From an uncultured Lachnospiraceae bacterium (lineage in GTDB: Bacteria; Bacillota; Clostridia; Lachnospirales; Lachnospiraceae), in NCBI GenBank assembly GCA_910586015.1, contig CAJUGJ010000018.1, forward strand, positions 10,760 through 74,759: a stretch of DNA of 64,000 bases, in the 5' to 3' direction. Each line of letters starts with the position of its first letter. Position 1 is the stretch's first letter. A program made the position numbers and the translations under genes. Positions 1-8,845 of this stretch are shown here, piece by piece. The notes below the pieces were generated by a model. It was not told where the DNA came from. It did no database searches and saw nothing but the letters and a program-made list of their open reading frames with translations.

Positions 1-185
1 ACCAATCCAATCTCACATTCTGCTGCTACCTGATCCATAATAGCAGTCTTTCCTATTCCTGGTGCTCCTATTAATAAAAGAGGGCGTTTACTAAATTCAG
101 GGATCTGATAAAATCCCATTTCATCTTTTTTTAAATAGGCATGAACGGTATTTTTTAACTCTTCCTTTGCCTGCTTAATATTCAT
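1..185 (-). CDS. MoxR-type AAA+ ATPase (N-terminal part, cut by window edge)
   Basis: The first 61 residues are visible. The sequence reads MNIKQAKEELKNTVHAYL, then a P-loop, GAPGIGKTAIMDQVA (about residues 40-54), which is a clear Walker A of the MoxR/AAA_5 class. The rest lies outside the window. The ATG at 185 overlaps the stop of the upstream VWA gene by 11 bases, so the two are translationally linked. MoxR ATPases typically work with a VWA-domain protein as a chaperone-like pair that inserts cofactors or remodels targets; the substrate here is unknown. Family assignment is from the P-loop and from the partner gene. Confidence 0.8.
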   Translation of the reverse strand, partial: MNIKQAKEELKNTVHAYLKKDEMGFYQIPEFSKRPLLLIGAPGIGKTAIMDQVAAECEIGL

Positions 186-1518
186 CTGTTTCAACCTTTC
201 TATTTACTTCTAATACTTCGTCGTCTAAAATAAATTGAATTGCCCAAGAAGGTAGAGTTCCATTAAAATGATCTTCCTGATAAAGTAAAAATGCTGTTTC
301 ATAAGGAGGGCGTTTTTCTGGAAATTTTCCATATCCATCTGTAAAATAAAGTAAACCTTTTAACTTTGTAATAATTCCATCTTCTCTTAATCGATCTAAA
401 TATTCAAATGCAGGACAAAAGTCTGTTCCTCCCATTCCTTTAATTGTAACCTCTTTCATAAACAGATCCAATTCTTCTTTTGATGTGATTATAGTATGTG
501 ACTGGACTGTAGCGTCACACTGAATCAAATGAATTTTCATCTTCTTAAAAAAACTTTCTCTGCTTTTTAAAATAGAATAGGTTTCTGAAAGAAAACGTTT
601 TACTACATCTTCTGGACACGATCCAGAAGTATCTAATACAATAGCAAACTCCTCGATTTTTTTTTCTTCTCGATATTCTAATGATTCTATTAATGGAAGA
701 TTTCCATAATGAGAAAGTCCAAACGTATAAAATCCAAGATCAAACTCCTCTTCGTCACTATGAAGTTCTTCTTTCCAGACTGCAAACTGTCTTAAAAATG
801 CAGAATATTTTTCCCTTTCTCTATATTGTATAGATAGTAAAAGTTCAAGTGTTCCTTTACAATCTCCTGCTCTTTTTATAAAGGTTTCCAAATTCGTTTT
901 CATTAACTGTCCAAGCTTTTTCCAATGATTATTAACTAGAGAAGATAAGTTAGAATCTGTATTTGTATCCTCCTTTTGCTTTGTTTTCCAAAAGCTATGA
1001 TCATCTACTGTAAATTCCTTTCTCCACTGTTCCAGTTTTTCTTTTTCTATCGGACAATTCCAAAGTATATGGTAAATCCTTTCTGCCGTCAATACCTTTT
1101 GTTTTTTAGAAAGCCATTCATAACATTCCTTTCGAATATCTGAGATAATACGAATCACAGATGGATTTTTTAAACTGTCAATAATAGATTCCACTGCAAT
1201 ATCACAGGCTAAATCCCAATCTTCTTCTCTAAACTTTTCTTTTGTCCAAAGATGTTGAAAAATACAGTGAAAAATAAGATGCAGATATAGACGATTTACT
1301 AATACTGGATTCTGCTGATATACTTGAATTAAAAAATTAGGATGAAAATAAAGTTTCTCTCCATCTGTTCCTGCTAAAAAAGTAGAAAGCATTTTTTGAT
1401 AAACCAAAGTATGAAAAGACGCATCTAAAAAACGCATTTCTAAATATAGTTCATCTCTTGATATTTCCAAAATACGTTTTCCTAACTCTTCTGCCTGCCA
1501 TCTAGCTCTCTTTTTCAT
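175..1518 (-). CDS. VWA-domain protein of the DUF2201 (metallopeptidase-like) family
   Basis: This 447-residue protein has the two parts seen in DUF2201 proteins. The N-terminal helical domain carries HLIFHCIFQHLW (about residues 80-91), where relatives have a zinc-peptidase-like HExxH; the glutamate is missing, so peptidase activity is doubtful. The C-terminal part is a von Willebrand A-like domain with a metal-ion (MIDAS) motif DTSGS near residue 295, then MGGTDF and FTDGYG. It starts at an ATG eight bases after AAGGAG. It is co-transcribed with the MoxR ATPase that follows, and this pairing is the usual context for the family. The cellular role of the pair is not known here. Confidence 0.8.
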   Translation of the reverse strand: MKKRARWQAEELGKRILEISRDELYLEMRFLDASFHTLVYQKMLSTFLAGTDGEKLYFHPNFLIQVYQQNPVLVNRLYLHLIFHCIFQHLWTKEKFREEDWDLACDIAVESIIDSLKNPSVIRIISDIRKECYEWLSKKQKVLTAERIYHILWNCPIEKEKLEQWRKEFTVDDHSFWKTKQKEDTNTDSNLSSLVNNHWKKLGQLMKTNLETFIKRAGDCKGTLELLLSIQYREREKYSAFLRQFAVWKEELHSDEEEFDLGFYTFGLSHYGNLPLIESLEYREEKKIEEFAIVLDTSGSCPEDVVKRFLSETYSILKSRESFFKKMKIHLIQCDATVQSHTIITSKEELDLFMKEVTIKGMGGTDFCPAFEYLDRLREDGIITKLKGLLYFTDGYGKFPEKRPPYETAFLLYQEDHFNGTLPSWAIQFILDDEVLEVNRKVETDEY

Positions 1519-1565
1519 AAATATCTCCTTTTTAGATTTTTTAATACTTATTATAAACTATAAAT

Positions 1566-1614
1566 AAAAAAGGGTAATCATATAGAAACAATATGTTCCT
1601 GATTACCCTTTTTT
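1566..1614 (-). terminator. Intrinsic terminator of the flagellin operon
   Basis: A perfect inverted repeat with arms at 1566-1580 and 1600-1614 has core GGGTAATCA/TGATTACCC, with A- and T-runs at its outer ends. It lies just after the FliS-like gene and before the VWA gene, both on the minus strand, so it should end the flagellar transcript. The symmetric A/T flanks mean it could act in both directions. Confidence 0.85.
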
Positions 1615-1627
1615 ATTAAAAAATAGA

Positions 1628-2107
1628 TTAAGCTAAAAATCCCCGATTTACTTCATTCGGATCGATATATGCCTCATTTAAAGTCCCTTTTCCATAAGTA
1701 AGTCCCGCATAAAGCTGTTGTGTATTTTGCATTACTGGACCAGAATGATCGAGTAAACTAATTTCTTTAAATGCCCTTCTGAGCGTTTCAATAACAGAAG
1801 CAGCCGCATCTAATGCCTGAGGTTCTTTATGAAATTGTGCTCGAATTATCTTTTTATTAACAAAAGAATACAAGCTTAATAGATCATGAGAAATCGGAAT
1901 ACTAAAATCTAATGCTCCAATCAATTCGTTTAAAAATCTTAATGCGTGTTTTAGTTCTTTTTCATATAACTCTCTGTCTTTTTTTTCAAACGCTGTCTTT
2001 GCAGAACGGAAGTCTTCCAAAATAATTTCATAAGTAATCACTACTAACTCCGTTCTGGAAGCCTGTGTTACACGCCTTGTAAAATCTTGGGCTAGTTCCC
2101 GATCCAT
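1628..2107 (-). CDS. fliS: FliS-like flagellin export chaperone
   Basis: The protein has 159 residues from the chosen start. It carries the FliS signature near its N-terminus (RVTQASRTELVVITYEIIL, compare Q-x-x-TASP-x-EL-x-x-x-LYD) and is all-helical afterwards. FliS binds the disordered C-terminus of cytosolic flagellin and stops it polymerising before export. The gene directly follows flagellin, the usual place. It is longer than typical FliS (about 130 residues), with a tail ending NRGFLA. An ATG at 2113 sits only one base from AGGAG, so the next in-frame ATG at 2107, seven bases away, is preferred. Confidence 0.8.
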   Translation of the reverse strand: MDRELAQDFTRRVTQASRTELVVITYEIILEDFRSAKTAFEKKDRELYEKELKHALRFLNELIGALDFSIPISHDLLSLYSFVNKKIIRAQFHKEPQALDAAASVIETLRRAFKEISLLDHSGPVMQNTQQLYAGLTYGKGTLNEAYIDPNEVNRGFLA

Positions 2108-2141
2108 CTTCATACTCCTTTTTGTGGTTTTATATCTCTAA

Positions 2142-3671
2142 TTAGCCTTGAATCAAAGATAAAATTGTCTGAGGACGTTCATTTGCCTGTGCTAACATCG
2201 CAGTATTTGCCTGTACTAATACATTCTTTTGTGTATAGGTTGCCATCTCTTCTGCCATATTTGTATCTTCAATTCTAGACAGTGACTCAGTAATATTTTC
2301 AGAAGAAACGTCAAGATTTGCAATGGCATGATCTAAACGATTTTGATATGCACCCAATTTTGCACGAACAGAGGATACTTGTTGAATTGCAAGATCTAAA
2401 GTAGCAATTGCTCTTTGTGATCCCGCTTCTGTACCTAAATTTAAGTTCTCAATTCCAAGTGTTTCTGGATCTACTTTTGGAATTCTTACTATCATTGTCT
2501 GTCCTTCATTTGCTCCAATCTGTAAATCCATTGGTCCAGCTTCTAATAAATTAACTGTCACATCTATTTCTTCCGAAGCCCCCGGTTCTGACTGTTCTGT
2601 TGTTCCTGTCGCATCAATTCCATTATAATCTGTATTAGCAGCTCCAGCCTCTGAACGAAGCTTTATTTCAAATCCATCCAAATCCGAAATAGTAATAATG
2701 TTACCGCTTGTAGAAACAGTTGCTGAATTTTTGAATCCACCGACTAATTCTGCTTTTGCATCAACACCCTTTGCACCTGCTCCTTCAAAATTAAGACCAA
2801 ATACGGTACTTAGTGCCTGACTGTTACAATGTATTTGAATACTTTCACTGGAACCATATTCTTTTGTCATAAACACAAGAGGTCCTTCTCCTAACGGTAC
2901 TGGCTCATAAAAAGCATAGTCTGCACTTGATGGATTCCCGTCTGCCATTTCTTCTCCCGGTCCCAGATAATTTCCAGCAAATACTCTCACATTCATCGTG
3001 TCACATGTACTCTTTAATTTTTGAAATACCTGTTCATAAGTATCTGTGCTTGAAACTTCTACATCTAGTCCATTAATATTAATCTTTCCACCTACTCCGA
3101 TCGGATCTTCTTTAGCACCAGTAAAATCCTCACATACTAACACTGCCTGTCTTGCATCTTGTGTCACTTTAATATTATAGTCTTTTATTTCTACCTGATC
3201 TGTCTGAGAAATAACCTGTAATTGTTCATGACTGGAATAGCTCTTACAATCAATATTTCCATCCAATAGTGTCTTTGTATTATATTCTGTTGTATCAGAA
3301 ATACGTAAAATCTCATTGCGTAACTCTTCAATTTCTTGTTGAATCGCCTGTCTGTCCTCATCTGTATTTGTTCCATTTGCCGACTGTACTGCAAGTTCTC
3401 TCATTCTTTGTAACATGGTTTCTACTTCATTGAGTGCACCCTCTGCGGTTTGAATGACAGAAATACCATCGGAAGCATTTCTGGAAGCCTGATCAAGTCC
3501 TGCAATCTGAGTTCTCATTTTTTGTGAAATTGCCATTCCAGCAGCATCATCTGCTGCATGATTAATTCGATAACCACTAGAAAGTCTTTCCAAACTTTTA
3601 TCCAACATTGAATTGTTTTTTCCCAATGTATTATTTGCTCTTAATGCTGCTATATTATGATTAATTCTCAT
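2142..3671 (-). CDS. fliC: Flagellin
   Basis: The 509-residue protein has both conserved ends of flagellin. The N-terminal D0/D1 part begins MRINHNIAAL and continues RLSSGYRINHAADDAAGMAIS. The C-terminal D1/D0 part ends with QANTAMLAQANERPQTILSLI. The region between about 165 and 400 is the variable surface domain. The D1 helix includes LQRMRELAVQ, the area that TLR5 recognises in other flagellins. It starts at an ATG eight bases after AGGAGG and only nine bases after the upstream FliK-like gene, so it shares that gene's transcript. It is exported by the flagellar type III apparatus and forms the filament. Confidence 0.97.
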   Translation of the reverse strand: MRINHNIAALRANNTLGKNNSMLDKSLERLSSGYRINHAADDAAGMAISQKMRTQIAGLDQASRNASDGISVIQTAEGALNEVETMLQRMRELAVQSANGTNTDEDRQAIQQEIEELRNEILRISDTTEYNTKTLLDGNIDCKSYSSHEQLQVISQTDQVEIKDYNIKVTQDARQAVLVCEDFTGAKEDPIGVGGKININGLDVEVSSTDTYEQVFQKLKSTCDTMNVRVFAGNYLGPGEEMADGNPSSADYAFYEPVPLGEGPLVFMTKEYGSSESIQIHCNSQALSTVFGLNFEGAGAKGVDAKAELVGGFKNSATVSTSGNIITISDLDGFEIKLRSEAGAANTDYNGIDATGTTEQSEPGASEEIDVTVNLLEAGPMDLQIGANEGQTMIVRIPKVDPETLGIENLNLGTEAGSQRAIATLDLAIQQVSSVRAKLGAYQNRLDHAIANLDVSSENITESLSRIEDTNMAEEMATYTQKNVLVQANTAMLAQANERPQTILSLIQG

Positions 3672-3680
3672 GTTGTCCTC

Positions 3681-6600
3681 CTAATTTTGAGAGTTTAAAC
3701 AGGTAATAAATGCCTTTGCCATATGATAAAGCTTTGATGTATCTGTTGTTTGTTGTGTTGTTTGAGTATCTGAGATTTTATCTGACATTTTTAAATATGT
3801 TCCAATATTATTTTTATCGACTCCATAATAAATTTCTTTAACCTCTAGTTGTTCTTTTGCAAACTCCTCTTTTAGTTTTGTTTCTAAAGATTTTGCAAAT
3901 TCCAATCCCGCAGCAGTTTCAGAAGTGATCAGACACTCTAATACACCATCTTTTATCCTAGCTTCTGCTCGTAAAAGACCATGGGCAGTATCCAATGTAA
4001 TTGTCGCCTGTCCTCCCATACCACGATGAACAACTTTTAAATTCATATTGGTAATTCCTTTTTCAGTCTGTACTGGAATTTCATAATATTCTTGTTTTGC
4101 CAAACTTCCAGCTAACAAAACCTGTCCTCTAATCCCAAATAATTCGTTTCTCTGTTGTGTAGTTGAATCTTCTGAAGAGAGCATTTTAAAGATTGAATTA
4201 TCTAACTTTTCTATAAACTTTTCATACTCTCTTTGCAAACTTTCTGCATCCTGCATAGATTCTATCAAATCCTCTCCAGATTCTATAGAATCGAATTGTC
4301 CCGCAGATAATACCTGTCTAACTGCCTGTGCAAGTCCTCCATTTTCTGCAAGTCCCTTTGTTGCGGCAATCATTTCTATACTGTTTGGAATCTGATATCG
4401 ATTTAAAAATCGAATAGCATCTGAACTGTCTTTTAAAATATTTCGAATTGCCTGTGCACGTTCTTCATATTGTTTTATATGTTCCGGATCTTTCATCTCT
4501 TTTTTCTTAGAGAGTGTTTCGTTCAATGCTTCTAAGGTCATCGTTTCCACTTGTTCTGGCATCTCTTTTGATATCTGTGCCAAATGATTTGGAGTTAAAG
4601 ATTCTCTTGCCTGTTGTGCTAAAAGTTTTGCATACTCTTTTTGATGTTCCTCAAATGCAGTTGAAATTTGACGATCAATTCCATTTTCAAATCCACTGCC
4701 TTCTTTTCTTTCTATTGCATCTTTCATTCTTGCATCAATTCCATTGCCATTTCGAACTCGAGAAGCTGTCAGTAAATTTTTTAAAGTCATCTCCTGTCCT
4801 GCTTTTACCACTGAACCAATCACTTCTCCATCATTTTTTGAGATTTGATGCAAAAGCCGATAAATTCCAATATAAGATTCTCTCTCTTTGGAGGAAATTT
4901 CATGACTTTGTTCCAGATCCGCTAAATAGTTACTGAATCGGATTTCTTCCGTAACTCCAAGTTCTTCCTTAATTTCGGATGCGATCTCATTTACCTCATC
5001 CACTGTTAATTCTAATGGATTTTTTCCTCTTCGTATCATCTCTACTGTTACAGAAGGCTGCATATTTTTAAACATCTGGTTTACTTTTGTATCATATAAC
5101 TTGATTCCCTCGATCGATTCCTTGGTCAAGTCCATTTGATTATAGCCTAAAATTCGTACTGCTCTTTTATTTGCTTCCGTTAATTCTAATCCATTATCTC
5201 TTAAAATATCATCTACATTCTGAAATGCTTTTTGAATGGAATCACCTAAATCAGAGCGTGGAGAAGTCATTAATGTTTCATAAGCTTCTCCTGCCCGTTC
5301 TAGTACCGCTTTGCTGTCTTTTCCCTCTTGTGCCAATGTACCAACTGTAATTTCGTTTCTACGTACATAGGTACTTCCAAGCAAGGAGGCAGGAGCGTTT
5401 TTAAGTTCCTCTACAGATTCTATAGTCTGGCGAAGTAAGGTTGCTTTTTCTGTAGAAGTCAAATCTGCTTCTTTCATCAGATTTTTATAATATTCTTGTT
5501 CTAATTCTTTTAATCCTTCTACAATTCTATTCAACCCTTCTGTATCTAGTTGAATTCCTTTTTCTAAAAGCTTATGTCCAGATTCTATCGTAAGTTTTAA
5601 TCGAACCTCTTCTAGTTGTCTTCTTGCATGAATTGTTATAATATCTAATTCCGCAGAATTCATTACAGAAGCGATTTCTTCTGTAATCGGTTTTGCAGAT
5701 AATTCTTTTTGTGCATTTCTAAAATCATCTAGCGTTAACTCTAATTCCTTTGCTGTATGATTTTGTCTCCACTGCTTTGCCGCAGCATATCGAAGCTGTT
5801 TTTCCGAAACTTTAGAAAAATCCTCTATTGCCTGTTTTATTTTATCTTCACTGGTATCTAATAAATTTGCCTGTTCTGGTGATTTTCCTTCCTTTAATGC
5901 CCGAATAGCAAATGCAATTCGATCCTCTTGAGAAACGGAATTCTTTTGTTTTTCTAGCTGCTCATAGGCACTAATCTGTTCTGTAGTCACAGGTAGCTCT
6001 CTTGTTAAAAGCCATTTGGCAACTTCTAATTGATGATCATTTGCTTCCATTCCATCTTGTTTTAACCGATCGACAATAGCAGGTTTGAGTGACTCAAAAA
6101 CTTCTTCTGAGAATGGAACAATCTTTTCTCTCTGACCGCTATGTACTGCCTTATAGATATTTTCTATTGTAGGCTCTAAATTGTTTTTTAATAAATATCC
6201 AATCGCAGAATCTCTTAAATTAGAAAATTCCTCTGCTTGGCGAACAGCAGCAACAATTTTTTCAATATTTTCTTCTGTTACTGGAAGGTTTGCTTCTTCC
6301 AACTGCTTTGCAATCTGTTTTTCTAATCCTGTCTTTGTCTCACTAATATTAGAATGTCTAACCTGTTCTGTTTTTTCTTGAAACTGTTCCTTTTGATTTT
6401 CTAATCTCTGTTCCTTTATGGCGTGTTGTTCTTTTACCCGAATTACCATCTGTTCTAAACGTTCTAATAAAAGCTTTTCCGGCAAAACACCTTCTTCTTC
6501 AAGGGATTCATAGTCTTGTCCTGTCATCTGTTCAGAATGAGAGGTCTGTTTTTCTTCTTCGGATTCCTCTTTCATATCCTGAACTAAAAACTCCGAAAAT

Positions 6601-6947
6601 GTTTTTCCAGAGTTTACCCAAGTACAGATCATAGCTCCGCCCTTTTGATGCGAAGCATCGTTTCCGATCTCCTTTAATACAATACGATTCTTCGATACAT
6701 CCATGATCTGAAATTTACGGACTTGACCTTCCTTGGCGTCCTGTACTGCATCCTTCGAAAAAGACATTTCTTTTCCGTCAAAGTTAATGGAAACGGTATC
6801 TGAAATCTTGGAAACTATGCCTTCGAGAATTTGACCCTTCTCATAGTCAGGCTCTTTAGATGTTGATCGCTCTGACACAGAAGCATATTCTTTTGCAGCA
6901 TTGGCTGCATAAATTCCATTCATATTCATAGTATTCATAGATTTCAA
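3681..6947 (-). CDS. Large FliK-like (DUF6240-type) flagellar-associated protein
   Basis: The 1088-residue protein has three parts. Residues about 38-98 form a small beta-rich domain (EGIVSKISDTVSINFDGKEM). A very long helical region (about 110-930) repeats a motif like 'L..NNLEPTIENIYKAVHSG'. A C-terminal domain (about 960-1060) matches the layout of the FliK hook-length domain (VVHRGMGGQATITLD, then AEARIKDGVLECLITSE). It has no signal peptide. I recognise it as DUF6240-like, a family seen in Lachnospiraceae; a flagellar role is inferred from the FliK-like domain, the sigma-28-type promoter and co-transcription with flagellin. The start is probably TTG at 6947, five bases after AAAGG; the ATG at 6938 is the alternative. 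Confidence 0.7.
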   Translation of the reverse strand: MKSMNTMNMNGIYAANAAKEYASVSERSTSKEPDYEKGQILEGIVSKISDTVSINFDGKEMSFSKDAVQDAKEGQVRKFQIMDVSKNRIVLKEIGNDASHQKGGAMICTWVNSGKTFSEFLVQDMKEESEEEKQTSHSEQMTGQDYESLEEEGVLPEKLLLERLEQMVIRVKEQHAIKEQRLENQKEQFQEKTEQVRHSNISETKTGLEKQIAKQLEEANLPVTEENIEKIVAAVRQAEEFSNLRDSAIGYLLKNNLEPTIENIYKAVHSGQREKIVPFSEEVFESLKPAIVDRLKQDGMEANDHQLEVAKWLLTRELPVTTEQISAYEQLEKQKNSVSQEDRIAFAIRALKEGKSPEQANLLDTSEDKIKQAIEDFSKVSEKQLRYAAAKQWRQNHTAKELELTLDDFRNAQKELSAKPITEEIASVMNSAELDIITIHARRQLEEVRLKLTIESGHKLLEKGIQLDTEGLNRIVEGLKELEQEYYKNLMKEADLTSTEKATLLRQTIESVEELKNAPASLLGSTYVRRNEITVGTLAQEGKDSKAVLERAGEAYETLMTSPRSDLGDSIQKAFQNVDDILRDNGLELTEANKRAVRILGYNQMDLTKESIEGIKLYDTKVNQMFKNMQPSVTVEMIRRGKNPLELTVDEVNEIASEIKEELGVTEEIRFSNYLADLEQSHEISSKERESYIGIYRLLHQISKNDGEVIGSVVKAGQEMTLKNLLTASRVRNGNGIDARMKDAIERKEGSGFENGIDRQISTAFEEHQKEYAKLLAQQARESLTPNHLAQISKEMPEQVETMTLEALNETLSKKKEMKDPEHIKQYEERAQAIRNILKDSSDAIRFLNRYQIPNSIEMIAATKGLAENGGLAQAVRQVLSAGQFDSIESGEDLIESMQDAESLQREYEKFIEKLDNSIFKMLSSEDSTTQQRNELFGIRGQVLLAGSLAKQEYYEIPVQTEKGITNMNLKVVHRGMGGQATITLDTAHGLLRAEARIKDGVLECLITSETAAGLEFAKSLETKLKEEFAKEQLEVKEIYYGVDKNNIGTYLKMSDKISDTQTTQQTTDTSKLYHMAKAFITCLNSQN

Positions 6948-6973
6948 CTTTACCTTTCGTTTCGTTAATATAT

Positions 6974-7000
6974 ATTTCGGAAACTTTCTTGAAAATCTTA
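6974..7000 (-). promoter_or_regulatory. Sigma-28 (SigD/FliA)-type promoter for the flagellin operon
   Basis: On the minus strand TAAG (7000-6997) is followed by a 15-base spacer and TCCGAAAT (6981-6974). The clostridial/Bacillus SigD consensus is TAAA-N15-GCCGATAT, so 3 of 4 and 6 of 8 positions match with ideal spacing. It lies 27 bases upstream of the start of the FliK-like gene that precedes flagellin. Confidence 0.75.
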
Positions 7001-7106
7001 ACTTATAGAAAAAAAGAAAGAGTGTTGTTTGGTAAAGCCAAATAAGGAAGTTCTTATGTAAGGGTATGATGTAACTCAGTAAAATGGGTTACACTGTATC
7101 TTTTTG

Positions 7107-7345
7107 TTATGTCACAAATTTGAAATCCTGCGGATTTTTTCGTATTTCTTCCATCATAGCAAAGATTTCCTGTTTAGTAGGAATATCTATCATTCCAACC
7201 GTCGTAAAGTAAATATCTACTTTCACATAATAATAATCACTTGACTTATCGTTGTTGTAAACTTCTATATACTCAATCAGGGATTTGATAAGTGTTGGAG
7301 TAAGCTTCGTAATATCCGTCATTTCACGCAGGGTACGGAGTAAAA
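7107..7345 (-). pseudogene. C-terminal remnant of a large serine recombinase (DUF4368 region)
   Basis: The stretch encodes TDITKLTPTLIKSLIEYIEV, then VKVDIYFTTVGMIDIPT and a tail EEIRKNPQDFKF. This is the C-terminal DUF4368 domain of Tn4451/Tn1549-type large serine recombinases that move integrative elements. Homology seems to continue a few codons upstream of the ATG at 7322 (about to 7345), but the resolvase and zinc-ribbon domains are absent. It is a dead fragment of a mobile element and marks the left side of a graveyard running to about 8570. Confidence 0.7.
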
Positions 7346-7481
7346 TCCTTAAATTCGTAACTTTGAATTTTAAAGTCGAAACTGTCTTTTACGCTTTCCA
7401 ACTTCCGACAGTTCAGGGCAATTCAGAAGCAGTGGTATTTTCGCTTAGCAATCCGTTATGTTATCTGACTTAAAGTCGTCC

Positions 7482-7605
7482 TTCAAAATTTGTGGTGAAA
7501 TTTATGTATTCAGTTATAGATTTCCTATGAGTATACTATTAAATTTGGCTTTCAAAACCAGAACTTAATTAATATGCTAATTAATTTTAGTATACAAATT
7601 TTGAA
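7482..7605. repeat. Nested inverted repeat in degraded mobile DNA
   Basis: Perfect 12-bp arms TTCAAAATTTGT (7482-7493) and ACAAATTTTGAA (7594-7605) enclose a second pair, GTATACT (7531-7537) and AGTATAC (7589-7595). The enclosed DNA is about 100 bases, AT-rich and non-coding. It sits between the recombinase tail and the AbiEii fragment and may be the end, or a deleted remnant, of a transposable element. Confidence 0.5.
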
Positions 7606-7726
7606 TTATGTCCGTATTTAGTTGTTACAATTCTCTCAAACTTATGTTATAATAATCGCGTACATTATTCATTTTTTATATGCAGAAAGTTGGTGCCTGC
7701 TTGAATAAAAAAGAAACAATACTATT

Positions 7727-8197
7727 GTGCCGAAGCAAGAAAAGCGAAAAATTCCTACTCAGCTTGATGATTTTGCTGTACCGACAGTTAATACTTATTC
7801 CATTGAAACTACTGTTGCTGAGAAAATTGATGCAATCCTCAGCCTGATGGAATTTTCCAGCCGTATGAAAGACTATTACGATATTTATTATCTTGCCAAT
7901 AAATTCGACTTTGACGGTAAGGTGCTGACCGAAGCACTCAGAAAAACCTTTGCGAACCGTGAACACAATTTCACAGTAGAGCAATTTGATCAGGTTATGA
8001 ACTTTGAAGGTGATGCGGTAATGCAGAAGAAATGGAAAGCCTTTGTTCATAAAATCAACACGAAAACGGATAATTACAGTACCGTGTTGAAAACAATAAA
8101 AGCCTTCCTGACAAAACCGTTTACAGCGGCAGTCAGAGGCAAAGAGTTCACTGAAAAATGGTTTGCTGTAGAAAATCATTGGAAGAAAGAAGTGTGA
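7727..8197 (+). pseudogene. Truncated AbiEii/AbiGii-type nucleotidyltransferase toxin (C-terminal part)
   Basis: The 156-residue reading frame begins at a GTG in the middle of the family: PTQLDDF, VNTYSIETTVAEKIDAILSL and RMKDYYDIYYLANKF are the conserved second half of AbiEii toxins, the toxic partner in type IV abortive-infection toxin-antitoxin systems. The N-terminal half with the nucleotidyltransferase GS motif is missing, and an in-frame stop lies at 7706-7708. No AbiEi antitoxin gene precedes it. It is more GC-rich than the flanking DNA, as expected of imported DNA. Probably inactive. Confidence 0.75.
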
Positions 8198-8202
8198 AAC
8201 AG

Positions 8203-8373
8203 ATGCCTAAGATAATGGAATTTATCGAAAAAGAAACCTCTCTTCGTGTCCGTCTTGCTAATAGATATACTACCGTAACAAAGTACGATTGTGATTTGAC
8301 AAGTGAATGATGGGAAAAGTTTAAAGCGTTGACTCCTGAAAAACTTTTTAAAGCTAAATCTATATTGCATTAA
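8203..8373 (+). pseudogene. Broken small gene of unknown function with an in-frame stop
   Basis: Starting at ATG 8203, six bases after the AbiEii stop, the frame reads MPKIMEFIEKETSLRVRLA and on to CDLTSE, then a TGA, and continues in the same frame as WEKFKALTPEKLFKAKSILH to a TAA. The continuous protein-like composition across the stop suggests a former gene of about 55 residues. I do not recognise the family. Confidence 0.4.
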
Positions 8374-8418
8374 ACAAATTCAAAGACGGTGACTATTTAT
8401 GCGAAGATATACAAAACC

Positions 8419-8568
8419 TTATGGTTTTGCTTTAAGTGTTTTGCATGTCGCTATTCCCATATGTAGATAGATTTTATTTCTTTTTCGGGAAATTGAAAGG
8501 TTCGGCAAATTATAATTGACAACTTGCCTATATGTTACACCCAGTTGCTCAAAAATTGTCTTTTCCAT
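8419..8568 (-). pseudogene. TnpV-like transposon protein fragment
   Basis: From the ATG at 8568 the frame encodes MEKTIFEQLGVTYRQV and YNLPNLSI, which matches the conserved start of TnpV, a small protein of unknown role carried by clostridial integrative elements. The frame then degrades and stops after 49 codons, where intact TnpV is about 110-120 residues. Together with the recombinase tail it supports a decayed Tn4451/ICE-like element here. Confidence 0.6.
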
Positions 8569-8705
8569 AATCTTAAACCTCTGTCATTTTAACTTTGGAT
8601 TTCTTGATTGGTGTTGGCAATTTCGATTAAAATATTATCAATTATAGCAAACGAATTTCAGTCTGACAAATGTGCGATTTTATAATTTTATATTTGAGTA
8701 TAGAG

Positions 8706-8747
8706 AAAGCCAGTGAAAAAAGCATTTCTGCCTTTTACACTGGCTTT
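8706..8747. terminator. Hairpin terminator after the secreted-protein pair
   Basis: Arms AAAGCCAGTG (8706-8715) and CACTGGCTTT (8738-8747) are perfect, with further A/T pairing inside. The hairpin lies about 100 bases beyond the end of the minus-strand gene at 8846. The T-run on the minus side is short, so termination strength is uncertain. Confidence 0.55.
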
Positions 8748-8845
8748 TACCTTTGCTATCGCCCATAAAGTTAATATTTGGCTGTTGCTTTCAAATTACT
8801 TCCTTATGTGGTGTTAGCATTTGTAACACTCTTTCTTTTTTTCCC

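Noticed and set aside
4514..4936. Plus-strand open frame of 140 codons
   Set aside because: It lies antisense inside the FliK-like gene, is built from Leu/Phe/Ser-rich translation of coiled-coil codons, and has no ribosome site.
7676..8179. Minus-strand open frame of 167 codons
   Set aside because: It is the antisense shadow of the AbiEii fragment, with Cys/Phe-rich composition and no family resemblance.
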